Below, in pieces: positions 30,409 to 38,431 of a stretch of DNA of 64,000 nucleotides; the first letter of the stretch is position 1; each line of letters starts with the position of its first letter. The notes under the pieces were generated by a model that was given only the letters and a program-made list of their open reading frames with translations, was not told the origin of the DNA and ran no database searches. Location: the NCBI RefSeq assembly GCF_902150035.1, contig NZ_LR597503.1, positions 1-64,000 on the forward strand. Direction: 5' to 3'. The translations under genes and the position numbers were made by a program. The DNA is from Enorma burkinafasonensis. Its GTDB lineage: Bacteria > Actinomycetota > Coriobacteriia > Coriobacteriales > Coriobacteriaceae.

Positions 30409-33400
30409 ATGCTGCAAACGGTCATCAAGCCGAACTCGTATCAGGACTCCATCAACCTGATGCTGCTCACCAACAAGATCAACACCCTAGACGGTGTGAT
30501 CCAGAGCCAGATCATGATGGGTACCGACGCCAACAAGGATATCTACCGGGCCGCCGGCCTGCTCACCGATGAGGCCGCCGCGGCAAACCCGTCCGACATG
30601 GTCATCGTCGTCGAGAGCGACGACCCCGCCATCCTCGACACGGTGCTCGCCGAGACCGAGGCCTTCCTCGCGGACCTGTCCGTGAAGAAGGAAGCCGCCG
30701 GCGGTCCCGCCGAGGCCACGAGCTGGGAAGAGGCCATGGCCCAGCTGCCCGACGCCAACATGGCGCTGTTCTCGATCCCCGGCGAGTACGCCGCCCCCGA
30801 GCTCGAGCGCGCGCTCGATCTGGGCCTCAACGTGTTCTCCTTCACGGACAACGTGCCGCTGGAGGACGAGGTCCGTCTCAAGAAGAAGGCGCATGAGAAG
30901 GGCCTGCTCTTCATGGGTCCCGACTGCGGCACCGGCGTGGTGTCGAGCGTCCCCGTGGCGTTCACGAACGTCATCAACCCGGGCAACATCGGCATCGTCG
31001 GCGCCTCCGGCACCGGCATCCAGGAGGTCACCTGCATGATCGACCGCCTGGGTGGCGGCTGCGTGCACGCCATCGGCACCGGCGGCCGCGACCTCAACGA
31101 GAAGGTCGGCGCCGTGACCGTGAAGGACGCCATCGTCGCCCTCGAGAACCATGACGCGACCGACGTCATCTGCGTCATCTCCAAGCCGCCCGCGCCCGAG
31201 GTCCGCGACGAGGTCGTCGACCTGCTCGAGAAGTGCACCAAGCCCGTCGTGGCCATCTTCATCGGCGAGAAGCCCGAGGCGCACCAGGGAAAGGTCTACC
31301 TGGCCCACACGCTCGAGGAGACCGCCCGCATCGCGGTCGACCTCGCCAACGGCGCCGAGGTCAAGAAGAACTACCTCGAGCCGCTCGACTTCACCTGCGA
31401 CGAGCCGCTCCCCGAGGACAAGACCGTCATCGGCCTGTACTCCGGCGGCACGCTGGCCGGCGAGGCCGCGATGATGATCACCGAGGCGCTCAACCTCGGC
31501 TCCATCATCAAGGAGGACGGCTACATGCTGCGCCACGGCGGCTACGACGTCATCGACCTCGGTGACGACGTCTACACCCAGGGCCGTCCGCACCCCATGA
31601 TCGACCCGGACGTCCGCATCAAGATGATGCGCGACTACTGCGACATGGACACCACCGGCGTCATCGTGTTCGACTGCGTGCTCGGCTACGGCTGCCATCC
31701 CGACATGGCCTCCGCGCTCGCGCCGGTCATCGCCGAGTGCAAGGCCAAGGCCGAGGCAGACGGCCGCACCATCCAGTTCGTGGGCACCGTCGTGGGCACG
31801 AGCCACGACCCGCAGGACTACGAGCGCTCCATCAAGATCCTCGAGGACGCCGGTGCGCGCATGGAGCCCTCCAACGCCATGGCCGTCCGCGCCGCGCTCG
31901 AGTTCAAGGGCATCCACTTCACCGAGGAGGACCGCGAGGTCGTCCCCTACGAGGTCAAGGACGCCACGCCGCTGCCCGAGCCCTCCGAGGCCGTCATGGA
32001 GCTCCTCACCACGAAGCCGCGCGTCATCAACGTCGGCGTCGAGAGCTTCAACGACCCGCTGCGCGCCTACGGCGCCAAGAGCGTCCAGTACACCTGGAAG
32101 CCCATGGCCGGCGGTAACAAGCGCATGATCCACCTCCTCACCGAGCTCGCCAAGGTAGAGGGCATCGACGAGGCCAACGAGCGCATCTGCCAGCGCTTCA
32201 AGGAGAGCCAGCCGCAGCTCGTCGACGTCGTGGTCGCCAAGGACGTCATCCCCGAGCTCAACCGCGAGAAGAAGACCCTCCTGCATGCCGGTCCCCCGAT
32301 CACCTGGGAGAACATGCAGGGCCCCATGCGCGGTTCGTGCATCGGCGCGGCGCTCTTCGAGGGCTGGGCTGAGACCGAGGAGGACGCGGTCAAGATGCTC
32401 GAGGCCGGCGAGGTCGAGTTCATCCCCTGCCACCACTGCCACGCCGTGGGCCCCATGGGCGGCATCACCTCCGCCAACATGGCCGTGCTCAAGATCGTGA
32501 ACCTCGCTGACGGCACCACCGCCTACTGCACCATGAACGAGGGCATCGGCAAGGTCCTGCGCTTCGGCGCCTACAGCCAGGAGGTCGTCGACCGCCTGCA
32601 CTGGATGGCCGACGAGCTCGGCCCGGTGCTCTCCAAGGCGCTCAAGCTCTCCGACGGCGGCATCAATCTGAACGTGCTCATCGCGCGCGCCATCACCCAG
32701 GGCGACGAGTTCCACCAGCGCAACATGGCCGCCACGCTCAACTTCCTCAAGGAGGTCGCGCCGCTCATCGTCAAGACCGACGCCCCCGAGGACGCCAAGG
32801 AGCGCGTCATCCAGTTCCTGGCCGACACCGACCAGTTCTTCCTGAACATCATGATGGCCATGGGCAAGTCGATCGTGGACTACGTCCGCAAGGACGAGGA
32901 GGGCTGCGTCGTCTCCACCATGACCCGTAACGGCTACGAGTTCGGCGTGCGCGTCACCGGCCTCGGCGACCAGTGGTTCACCGCGCCCGTGAACACCCCG
33001 ATCGGCCTCTACTTCACCGGCTTCACCGCCGAGGACGGCTGCCCGGACAACGGCGACTCCGCGATCTGCGAGACCGTCGGCGTGGGCGGCATGGCCATGG
33101 TCGCGGCCCCCGGCGTCACCCGCTTCGTGGGTGCCGGCGGCTTCGAGGACGCCCTCAACATCTCCAACGAGATGGAGAAGATCTGCGTGGAGCACAACCC
33201 CAACTGGTCCATCCCCACGTGGGACTTCAAGGGCACGTGCCTCGGCATCGACATCCGCAAGGTCGTCGCCACGGGCATCACGCCGCTCATCAACACCGGC
33301 ATCGCCCATAAGAAGGCCGGCATCGGCCAGGTGGGCGCCGGCACCGTCCGTGCCCCGCTCGCCTGCTTCGAGCAGGCGCTCGAGGCCTACTGCGCCAAGC

Positions 33401-33414
33401 TCGGCATCGAGTAG
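30409..33414 (+). CDS. Single-chain FdrA-YlbE fusion, predicted oxamate carbamoyltransferase large subunit
   Basis: A 1001-aa cytoplasmic protein. Residues about 1-515 match FdrA, an acyl-CoA-synthetase-like protein (Rossmann domain with FMGPDCGTGVV and GIVGASGTGIQE, then a ligase-CoA-like domain with GLYSGGTLAGEA and CVLGYGCHPD). Residues about 520-1001 match YlbE/DUF1116 (AGPPITWENMQGPMRG, CHHCHAVGPMGG, AGIGQVGAGTVR). In E. coli these are separate proteins of about 555 and 420 aa that, with YlbF, have been assigned as oxamate carbamoyltransferase: oxalurate + phosphate to oxamate + carbamoyl phosphate. Here they are one chain, with YlbF encoded 18 bp downstream and carbamate kinases nearby. 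AGGAGG precedes the ATG. The family match is clear; the reaction is transferred from the E. coli assignment. Confidence 0.88.
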   Translation: MLQTVIKPNSYQDSINLMLLTNKINTLDGVIQSQIMMGTDANKDIYRAAGLLTDEAAAANPSDMVIVVESDDPAILDTVLAETEAFLADLSVKKEAAGGPAEATSWEEAMAQLPDANMALFSIPGEYAAPELERALDLGLNVFSFTDNVPLEDEVRLKKKAHEKGLLFMGPDCGTGVVSSVPVAFTNVINPGNIGIVGASGTGIQEVTCMIDRLGGGCVHAIGTGGRDLNEKVGAVTVKDAIVALENHDATDVICVISKPPAPEVRDEVVDLLEKCTKPVVAIFIGEKPEAHQGKVYLAHTLEETARIAVDLANGAEVKKNYLEPLDFTCDEPLPEDKTVIGLYSGGTLAGEAAMMITEALNLGSIIKEDGYMLRHGGYDVIDLGDDVYTQGRPHPMIDPDVRIKMMRDYCDMDTTGVIVFDCVLGYGCHPDMASALAPVIAECKAKAEADGRTIQFVGTVVGTSHDPQDYERSIKILEDAGARMEPSNAMAVRAALEFKGIHFTEEDREVVPYEVKDATPLPEPSEAVMELLTTKPRVINVGVESFNDPLRAYGAKSVQYTWKPMAGGNKRMIHLLTELAKVEGIDEANERICQRFKESQPQLVDVVVAKDVIPELNREKKTLLHAGPPITWENMQGPMRGSCIGAALFEGWAETEEDAVKMLEAGEVEFIPCHHCHAVGPMGGITSANMAVLKIVNLADGTTAYCTMNEGIGKVLRFGAYSQEVVDRLHWMADELGPVLSKALKLSDGGINLNVLIARAITQGDEFHQRNMAATLNFLKEVAPLIVKTDAPEDAKERVIQFLADTDQFFLNIMMAMGKSIVDYVRKDEEGCVVSTMTRNGYEFGVRVTGLGDQWFTAPVNTPIGLYFTGFTAEDGCPDNGDSAICETVGVGGMAMVAAPGVTRFVGAGGFEDALNISNEMEKICVEHNPNWSIPTWDFKGTCLGIDIRKVVATGITPLINTGIAHKKAGIGQVGAGTVRAPLACFEQALEAYCAKLGIE

Positions 33415-33432
33415 CGCGCAAGGCAGGCAACC

Positions 33433-34314
33433 ATGAACGTCTCCTCCGCCAGCGATTATGCGCTCCAGCTTCTGGGCGACGCGGCCCAGGGCCGGGTGCA
33501 CAGCGTGTTCGGCACGAGCTTCAACGTTGAGCTCGCCGGCGAGCTCGTGCACGTGGGCCCGGACGACCAGCCGCTCTCGTGCCTGGGCGTCGCGATCGCG
33601 GCGGGGGAGATGCCCTGCGTCCTGCGCGCCATCGAGGCGGGCGACGCGGTCGCATGGGACGGGGCGCGCCTCGTCATCCAGACGGCGTCGCGTCCGGTCT
33701 CGCTCCTCATCGCGGGAGCCCCGGTGGCGCACCTGTCCGTCCCGCGCATCGAGGGCGCGCCCGTCGGGCTCGACGCCGCGAGCGCCGCGGCGGTCGCGAG
33801 CCTGGATCTCGCCGAGCGCATCGGGCTGCCGTGGTTCGGCGAGGAGCGCTCGGTCGTGGCGCTCACCAGCCTCGCGCGCTTCTCCTCGATGTGCCTGGCG
33901 CGCGAGCTCGGCGAGCGGAACCCCCTTCGGGAGGAATCCGCCACGCGCGCGATGCGCTCGGCCGTCGAGTACCTGGTGGGGCGGGGCCTCGGCCTCACGC
34001 CGTCGGGGGACGACGTGCTTTGCGGCTACGGCTGCGGCCTCAGGCTCCTCTACGGGGGCTCGGGGCTCGCGCAGACGTTCTTCACCGCCGTCGCGGAGGT
34101 CTATCCCGGGAAGACCACCGCGGTCAGCGAGGCGTATCTCAAGGCCATCTGCGCCGGGTACGCCAACGCCGACTACATCGATCTGTGCGCGACCCTGCGC
34201 GCAGGCGAGGTGGCGATGCTGCCCGCCCGGCTCTCCCGCGTGCTCGAGGTCGGGCACACCTCGGGTGCGGACGGGCTTCTCGGGTTCGCTGCAGCGTTCT
34301 GCTGCCTTATCTAA
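33433..34314 (+). CDS. YlbF/AllH-like DUF2877 protein, predicted oxamate carbamoyltransferase subunit
   Basis: A 293-aa protein of the DUF2877 family. It carries the signature GLGLTPSGDDVLCGYG near residues 188-203 and a second conserved TSGAD near its end. In E. coli the homologue YlbF works with FdrA and YlbE in the allantoin regulon. The gene follows the FdrA-YlbE fusion by 18 bp, so all three parts of the predicted enzyme are made from one transcript. No signal peptide or membrane segment is seen. The final residues (FAAAFCCLI) are hydrophobic but too short to call a membrane anchor. Confidence 0.85.
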   Translation: MNVSSASDYALQLLGDAAQGRVHSVFGTSFNVELAGELVHVGPDDQPLSCLGVAIAAGEMPCVLRAIEAGDAVAWDGARLVIQTASRPVSLLIAGAPVAHLSVPRIEGAPVGLDAASAAAVASLDLAERIGLPWFGEERSVVALTSLARFSSMCLARELGERNPLREESATRAMRSAVEYLVGRGLGLTPSGDDVLCGYGCGLRLLYGGSGLAQTFFTAVAEVYPGKTTAVSEAYLKAICAGYANADYIDLCATLRAGEVAMLPARLSRVLEVGHTSGADGLLGFAAAFCCLI

Positions 34315-34347
34315 CCGGTTATGGCCACAGCAAGAAAGGAAACGCTT

Positions 34348-35610
34348 ATGGCTACTGAAGTCAAGAAGAAGGGCCCGGACCTGACAGTCCTCATGCTGAT
34401 CTCGATGGCTGTCGCGGTCGTCGCCGGCCTCGTCGTCGGTCAGCCCATGACCCAGGTCCAGTTCATCGGCGATATCTTCTTCGCCCTCATCCAGATGTCC
34501 ATCCCCATCTTCGTGCTTGCCACCGTGGTCAAGTCCGTGGGTGGCCTCACCCCGCAGACGCTTTCCGGCATCGCCGGCAAGGGCGTCATCATCTTCATCG
34601 TCTCCTCCGGCATCGCCGCGGCGCTCGGCATCGGCCTCGGTGTCCTCTTCCAGCCCGGCGCCGGCGCCGGCACCGACGCCGTCATGGCCGCTGCCGGCTA
34701 TGATGGCGAGGCCGTCGACATGATGACCATCCAGGACACCCTCACCGGGTTCTTCGGCACCAACATCGTGTCCTCGCTCGCCAACGGCTCGATGATCCAG
34801 ATCATCATCTTCGCCATCGCGCTCGGCCTGGTCATCAGCTTCTGGCGCCAGACCCATGAGACCTGCATGGTCTACGACGTCATCTCCGAGGTCTCCGACC
34901 TGCTGCTCAACATCATCCGCGGTGTCATGAACATCGCCCCCATCGGCATCTTCTGCTACGTCTCCTCCATGGTCGCCTCCGTCGGCATGAGCGTCCTGGT
35001 CCCGCTCGCGAAGTACTTCCTCGTGATGGCGTTCGGCATGGTCATCATGTTCGTGGCGTACCTCTTCGTCTGCGGTGCGTACTGCAAGGTGAACCCGCTC
35101 AAGCTGGGTGCCAAGATGGGCCGCATGCTCGTCACCGCCTTCACCACCATCTCCTCCGCCGTGACCCTCCCCACCGCTATGGAGGACGCGAAGAAGAAGA
35201 TCGGCATCCGCGAGGACGTCTGCGACGTGCTCCTGCCCCTCGGCGTGCCGCTGAACTCCAACGGCGTGGCCATCCACATGACCGTGGACGCCCTGTGCAT
35301 CGCCCAGCTCTACGGCATCACGTTCGGTCCGTCCGACTTCCTGACCTGCTGGCTCATCTGCACCATGATCTCGTTCGTGAACGCCGCCACCCCGGGCGCC
35401 TCGCTCGTGTCGCTCACGATGATGATCCCGGCCCTCGGCCTGCCCATGGAGGCCATCGGCATCTTCGGCGGTCTCGAGTACCCCACCGGTGCCACCCGCA
35501 CCCCGCTTAACGTCACCGGCGACGTCTTCGCCGCGATGCTCGTAGCCGGCCCCGACGGTATCGACCACGACATCTTCGACGGTAAGAAGGAATTCCAAGA
35601 GGCTGCATAA
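34348..35610 (+). CDS. Dicarboxylate/amino acid:cation symporter (DAACS family), first copy
   Basis: A 420-aa multi-pass symporter of the sodium:dicarboxylate family. The signature segment is TTISSAVTLPTAMEDAKKK followed by LPLGVPLNSNGVAIHM, which corresponds to the serine-rich hairpin and the NMDGT motif of GltP/GltPh-type transporters; here that motif reads NSNGV. The long ALG-rich helices and a final hairpin fit the eight-helix fold. It probably moves a carboxylated ureide or product of the cluster (ureidoglycolate, oxalurate or oxamate), but that comes from context. The ATG at 34348 lies 8 bases after AAAGGA; the frame extends nine codons upstream. Confidence 0.88.
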   Translation: MATEVKKKGPDLTVLMLISMAVAVVAGLVVGQPMTQVQFIGDIFFALIQMSIPIFVLATVVKSVGGLTPQTLSGIAGKGVIIFIVSSGIAAALGIGLGVLFQPGAGAGTDAVMAAAGYDGEAVDMMTIQDTLTGFFGTNIVSSLANGSMIQIIIFAIALGLVISFWRQTHETCMVYDVISEVSDLLLNIIRGVMNIAPIGIFCYVSSMVASVGMSVLVPLAKYFLVMAFGMVIMFVAYLFVCGAYCKVNPLKLGAKMGRMLVTAFTTISSAVTLPTAMEDAKKKIGIREDVCDVLLPLGVPLNSNGVAIHMTVDALCIAQLYGITFGPSDFLTCWLICTMISFVNAATPGASLVSLTMMIPALGLPMEAIGIFGGLEYPTGATRTPLNVTGDVFAAMLVAGPDGIDHDIFDGKKEFQEAA

Positions 35611-35877
35611 GCGGCCGATCCCTCCACATCCGGGGCCGTCGCTTTGGCCACATCTCCTCTCAGCGGCGGCCTCGGAGAATCGCGGGAGCGGGTGCTGACG
35701 CGCGCCTGTGGTCCGCGGCCTGCCTCCCGCGCCCGCGATGCCTTGTGACCATCAAGGTTGGTCCCCACTCGGACCTAAAAGCCTTGTAGCGGCCCTCGCG
35801 CCGCAGCCGCCCTTCTGGGCGTGTCTCATCAACCTACGTGGGGAAGAGTGGTTTCCCCTAGGGAATCAGTGATTACC
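35611..35877 (+). other. GC-rich, hairpin-rich gap between the two symporter genes
   Basis: About 267 bp without a credible gene. Several short stems can form, e.g. GACCA/TGGTC and GGTCC/GGACC near 35746-35775 and GGGGAA/TTCCCC near 35840-35857, the last just before the start of the next gene. I do not recognise a riboswitch class. It may end the first transcript and act as a leader for the second. Confidence 0.35.
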
Positions 35878-37158
35878 ATGAGCAATGAAGGTACCCTAAG
35901 TACCCGTAAATTCAAGTACAACGCCACGCTCGCCATCGTGATCGGTATGGTCGCCGGCTACATCGCCGGCGTCATCGGCGGCCCGGTGATGTCGAACGTC
36001 CAGTTCATCGGCGACATCTTCTTCCGCCTCGTCCAGATGGGCATCGTGCCGTTCGTCATGTGCACCATCATCGAGGCCGTGGGCGGGCTCACCGCGCGCG
36101 ACCTTTCGGGCATCGGCGTGAAGGGCATCGCCTGGTTCGCCGGGTCCTCGATCCTCGCCGCCGCATGCGGTGTCGCCGCCGCGACGATCTTCCAGCCCGG
36201 TGCCGGCCTTGCCGACACCGCGCTCGTGCAGGACGCTGTCTACGAGGCGACCGGGACGGGCTCCGTGACCGTCCAGGAGACCCTCACGAACTTCTTCAGC
36301 AGCAACATCATCTCGTCGATGGGTGCGGGCACCATGGTCCCGTGTATCGTGTTCTCCATCGCGCTCGGGCTGGCCATCAGCTACTGGCGCACCAAGCACG
36401 AGGGCGAGCCCTGCCCGCTGTTCGATGTCATCTGCCAGCTCGGCGAGACGCTGCTCATCATCATCCGCGGCGTCATGACGGTCGCTCCCATCGGCATCTT
36501 CTGCTACGTCGCCTCGGTCGTCGGCCAGCTCGGTCCCGACGTGCTGCTGCCGCTCCTCAAGTACCTCCTGGTGCTGGGCGGCACGGTCTTCGTGTTCCTG
36601 GTGCTGTGGATCGTCGTCGTGTGCGTGCGCTGCGGGCTCAGCCCGGTCGTTCTCATCAAGCGCATCTGGCGCATGTCCATCATGTCCATCGCCACCGTCT
36701 CCTCGGCGGTGACCCTTCCGGTCGAGATGGACGATGCGAAGAACAAGATCGGCATCCGTTCGGATATCGCCGACCTGGTGCTGCCGCTCGGCATGCCGCT
36801 CAACTCCAACGGCGCCTCGATCCACCTCGCCGTTACCGCCATCACCATCGCCCAGATCTACGGCATGACGTTTGGCGGCTTTGACTTCGTGTACCTTACG
36901 GTCATCTCGACGTTGCTCTCGCTCGCGAACGCGGTGGCGCCCGGTGCCGACATCGTCTCGCTGACGATGATCGTGCCGCAGCTCGGCCTGCCGCTCTCGA
37001 GCATCGGCATCTTCGCCGGCCTCACCTACCCGGTGGGCGCCATCCGTACCATCCTGAACGTGGACTCCGACGTGTTCTGCGCCATGATGGTGGCGGCCGG
37101 GGAGAAGGACGGCATCGACAAAGACGTCTTCTATGGGAAGAAGGCTACCGAGGGTTAG
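35878..37158 (+). CDS. Dicarboxylate/amino acid:cation symporter (DAACS family), second copy
   Basis: A 426-aa paralogue of the preceding symporter. The same blocks are present: FIGDIFFRLVQM, TVSSAVTLPVEMDDAKNK and LPLGMPLNSNGASIHL, again with NSNG in place of NMDG. The two proteins differ along most of their length, so this is an old duplication with room for different substrates, for example uptake of one ureide and export of another. The ATG at 35878 is chosen to match the paralogue; an in-frame GTG at 35869 has slightly better spacing to AGGGAA. It lies 99 bp before the AllD-like gene. Confidence 0.87.
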   Translation: MSNEGTLSTRKFKYNATLAIVIGMVAGYIAGVIGGPVMSNVQFIGDIFFRLVQMGIVPFVMCTIIEAVGGLTARDLSGIGVKGIAWFAGSSILAAACGVAAATIFQPGAGLADTALVQDAVYEATGTGSVTVQETLTNFFSSNIISSMGAGTMVPCIVFSIALGLAISYWRTKHEGEPCPLFDVICQLGETLLIIIRGVMTVAPIGIFCYVASVVGQLGPDVLLPLLKYLLVLGGTVFVFLVLWIVVVCVRCGLSPVVLIKRIWRMSIMSIATVSSAVTLPVEMDDAKNKIGIRSDIADLVLPLGMPLNSNGASIHLAVTAITIAQIYGMTFGGFDFVYLTVISTLLSLANAVAPGADIVSLTMIVPQLGLPLSSIGIFAGLTYPVGAIRTILNVDSDVFCAMMVAAGEKDGIDKDVFYGKKATEG

Positions 37159-37257
37159 CGCACTTCCCAGCCTGATCGCCGGGCGGCGCCGAGTGTGTCG
37201 CCCGGTACACCCGCCGGCCCGGGCCGCTGCCCAGGCCCAACTCAAGGAGGTTTCCCT

Positions 37258-38310
37258 ATGATCGTCCCCCGTGAAGAACTCAAGCAGCTCATGAAGAACA
37301 AGTTCATGGCCGCCGGCCTGCACGAGGACCACGCCGAGGACATGGCCGAGGTGCTCACCTGGTCGTCCGAGCGCGGCCTGCACAGCCACGGCGAGGTGCG
37401 CGTCGAGTACTACACCGAGCGCATCTCCAAGGGCGGCACGACCATCGACCCCGAGTGGACCTGGAAGCAGACCGGCCCCTGCTCGGGTATCCTCGACGGC
37501 GACAACGGCTGCGGCTACCCCTTCGCCATCCAGGGCATGAAGAAGGCCATCGAGCTCGCCAAGGAGAACGGCATCGGCTTCGTGGGCGTCGCCAACGTGG
37601 GCCACACGGGCGCCATCAGCTACTACACCGAGATGGCCGCCAAGGAGGGCATGATCGGCCTGTCCTGCACCCAGTCCGACCCGATGGTCATCCCCTACGG
37701 CGGTGCCGAGCCGTTTTACGGCACGAACCCCATCGCCATCGCCGCCCCCACGGCCGACGGCCGCATCGTGAGCTTCGACATGGCCACGACCGTGCAGGCG
37801 TGGGGCAAGATCCTCGACGCCAAGAGCGCCGGCCGCTCCATCCCCGAGGGCTGGGCGGTCGATGAGGACGGCCTGCCCGTCACCGACCCGCACAAGGTCA
37901 ACGCGCTCGTCGCCATCGCCGGCGCCAAGGGCTACGGCCTCATGATGATGGTCGACATCCTCTCCGGCGTGCTGCTGGGCGTGCCCGCGGGCAAGCACGT
38001 CTCGTCCATGTACCACGACCTCTCCGAGGGCCGTCGCCTCGGCCACCTGAACGTCGCGATCAACCCCGAGTTCTTCTGCGGCGACAAGCAGTTCCGCGAG
38101 GCCATGTCCGTCGTGCTCGACGAGCTCAACGCCGTCAAACCGGGCGTGGGCTTTGACAAGGTCTACTGGCCGGGCGAGCGCGCGCAGCTGCGCATCCAGG
38201 CCACCAAGGATGCCGGCGGCATCGAGGTCGTCGACGACATCTACGATTACCTGGTCTCCGACGACCTGTATCGCCACAGCTGGGACCACAAGAACCGCTT
38301 CGCGGAGTAA
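37258..38310 (+). CDS. allD: Ureidoglycolate dehydrogenase (AllD-like)
   Basis: A 350-aa NAD(P)-dependent dehydrogenase of the malate/L-lactate (Ldh2) family. Almost every block of E. coli AllD is recognisable: RGLHSHGEVRVEYYTERISK, TGPCSGILDGDN, GHTGAISYY, QSDPMVIPYGGAEPFYGTNP, FDMATTVQAWGKILDA, AGAKGYGLMMMVD and VSSMYHDL. The expected reaction is (S)-ureidoglycolate + NAD+ to oxalurate + NADH. Oxalurate is the substrate of the FdrA/YlbE/YlbF enzyme encoded upstream, so these genes form consecutive steps. The ATG at 37258 has AAGGAGG 9 bases upstream. The NADH produced must be reoxidised elsewhere. Confidence 0.93.
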   Translation: MIVPREELKQLMKNKFMAAGLHEDHAEDMAEVLTWSSERGLHSHGEVRVEYYTERISKGGTTIDPEWTWKQTGPCSGILDGDNGCGYPFAIQGMKKAIELAKENGIGFVGVANVGHTGAISYYTEMAAKEGMIGLSCTQSDPMVIPYGGAEPFYGTNPIAIAAPTADGRIVSFDMATTVQAWGKILDAKSAGRSIPEGWAVDEDGLPVTDPHKVNALVAIAGAKGYGLMMMVDILSGVLLGVPAGKHVSSMYHDLSEGRRLGHLNVAINPEFFCGDKQFREAMSVVLDELNAVKPGVGFDKVYWPGERAQLRIQATKDAGGIEVVDDIYDYLVSDDLYRHSWDHKNRFAE

Positions 38311-38344
38311 GCTCCCACGACCCCATCTGATGTGTGACCGCGTG

Positions 38345-38396
38345 CCGCCCTTGCGTCGATATGTGCGTGATGCGGTGCGGGATACCGCAAGGGCGG
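38345..38396 (+). promoter_or_regulatory. Long stem-loop between allD and the permease gene
   Basis: CCGCCCTTGCG (38345-38355) and CGCAAGGGCGG (38386-38396) are exact 11-bp arms around a 30-nt loop. There is no T-run. It may be a terminator, processing site or attenuator separating allD from the lower-GC pair downstream. Confidence 0.5.
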
Positions 38397-38431
38397 ACGC
38401 GGCGTAAGAGACGAAAGAGAAGGTGAATAAC

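Noticed and set aside
30487-35598. 1703-codon open frame on the minus strand
   Set aside because: It is antisense to the FdrA-YlbE fusion, ylbF and the first symporter, crosses their intergenic gaps, and is rich in Asp/His/Val/Gly, the usual shadow of GC3-biased genes.
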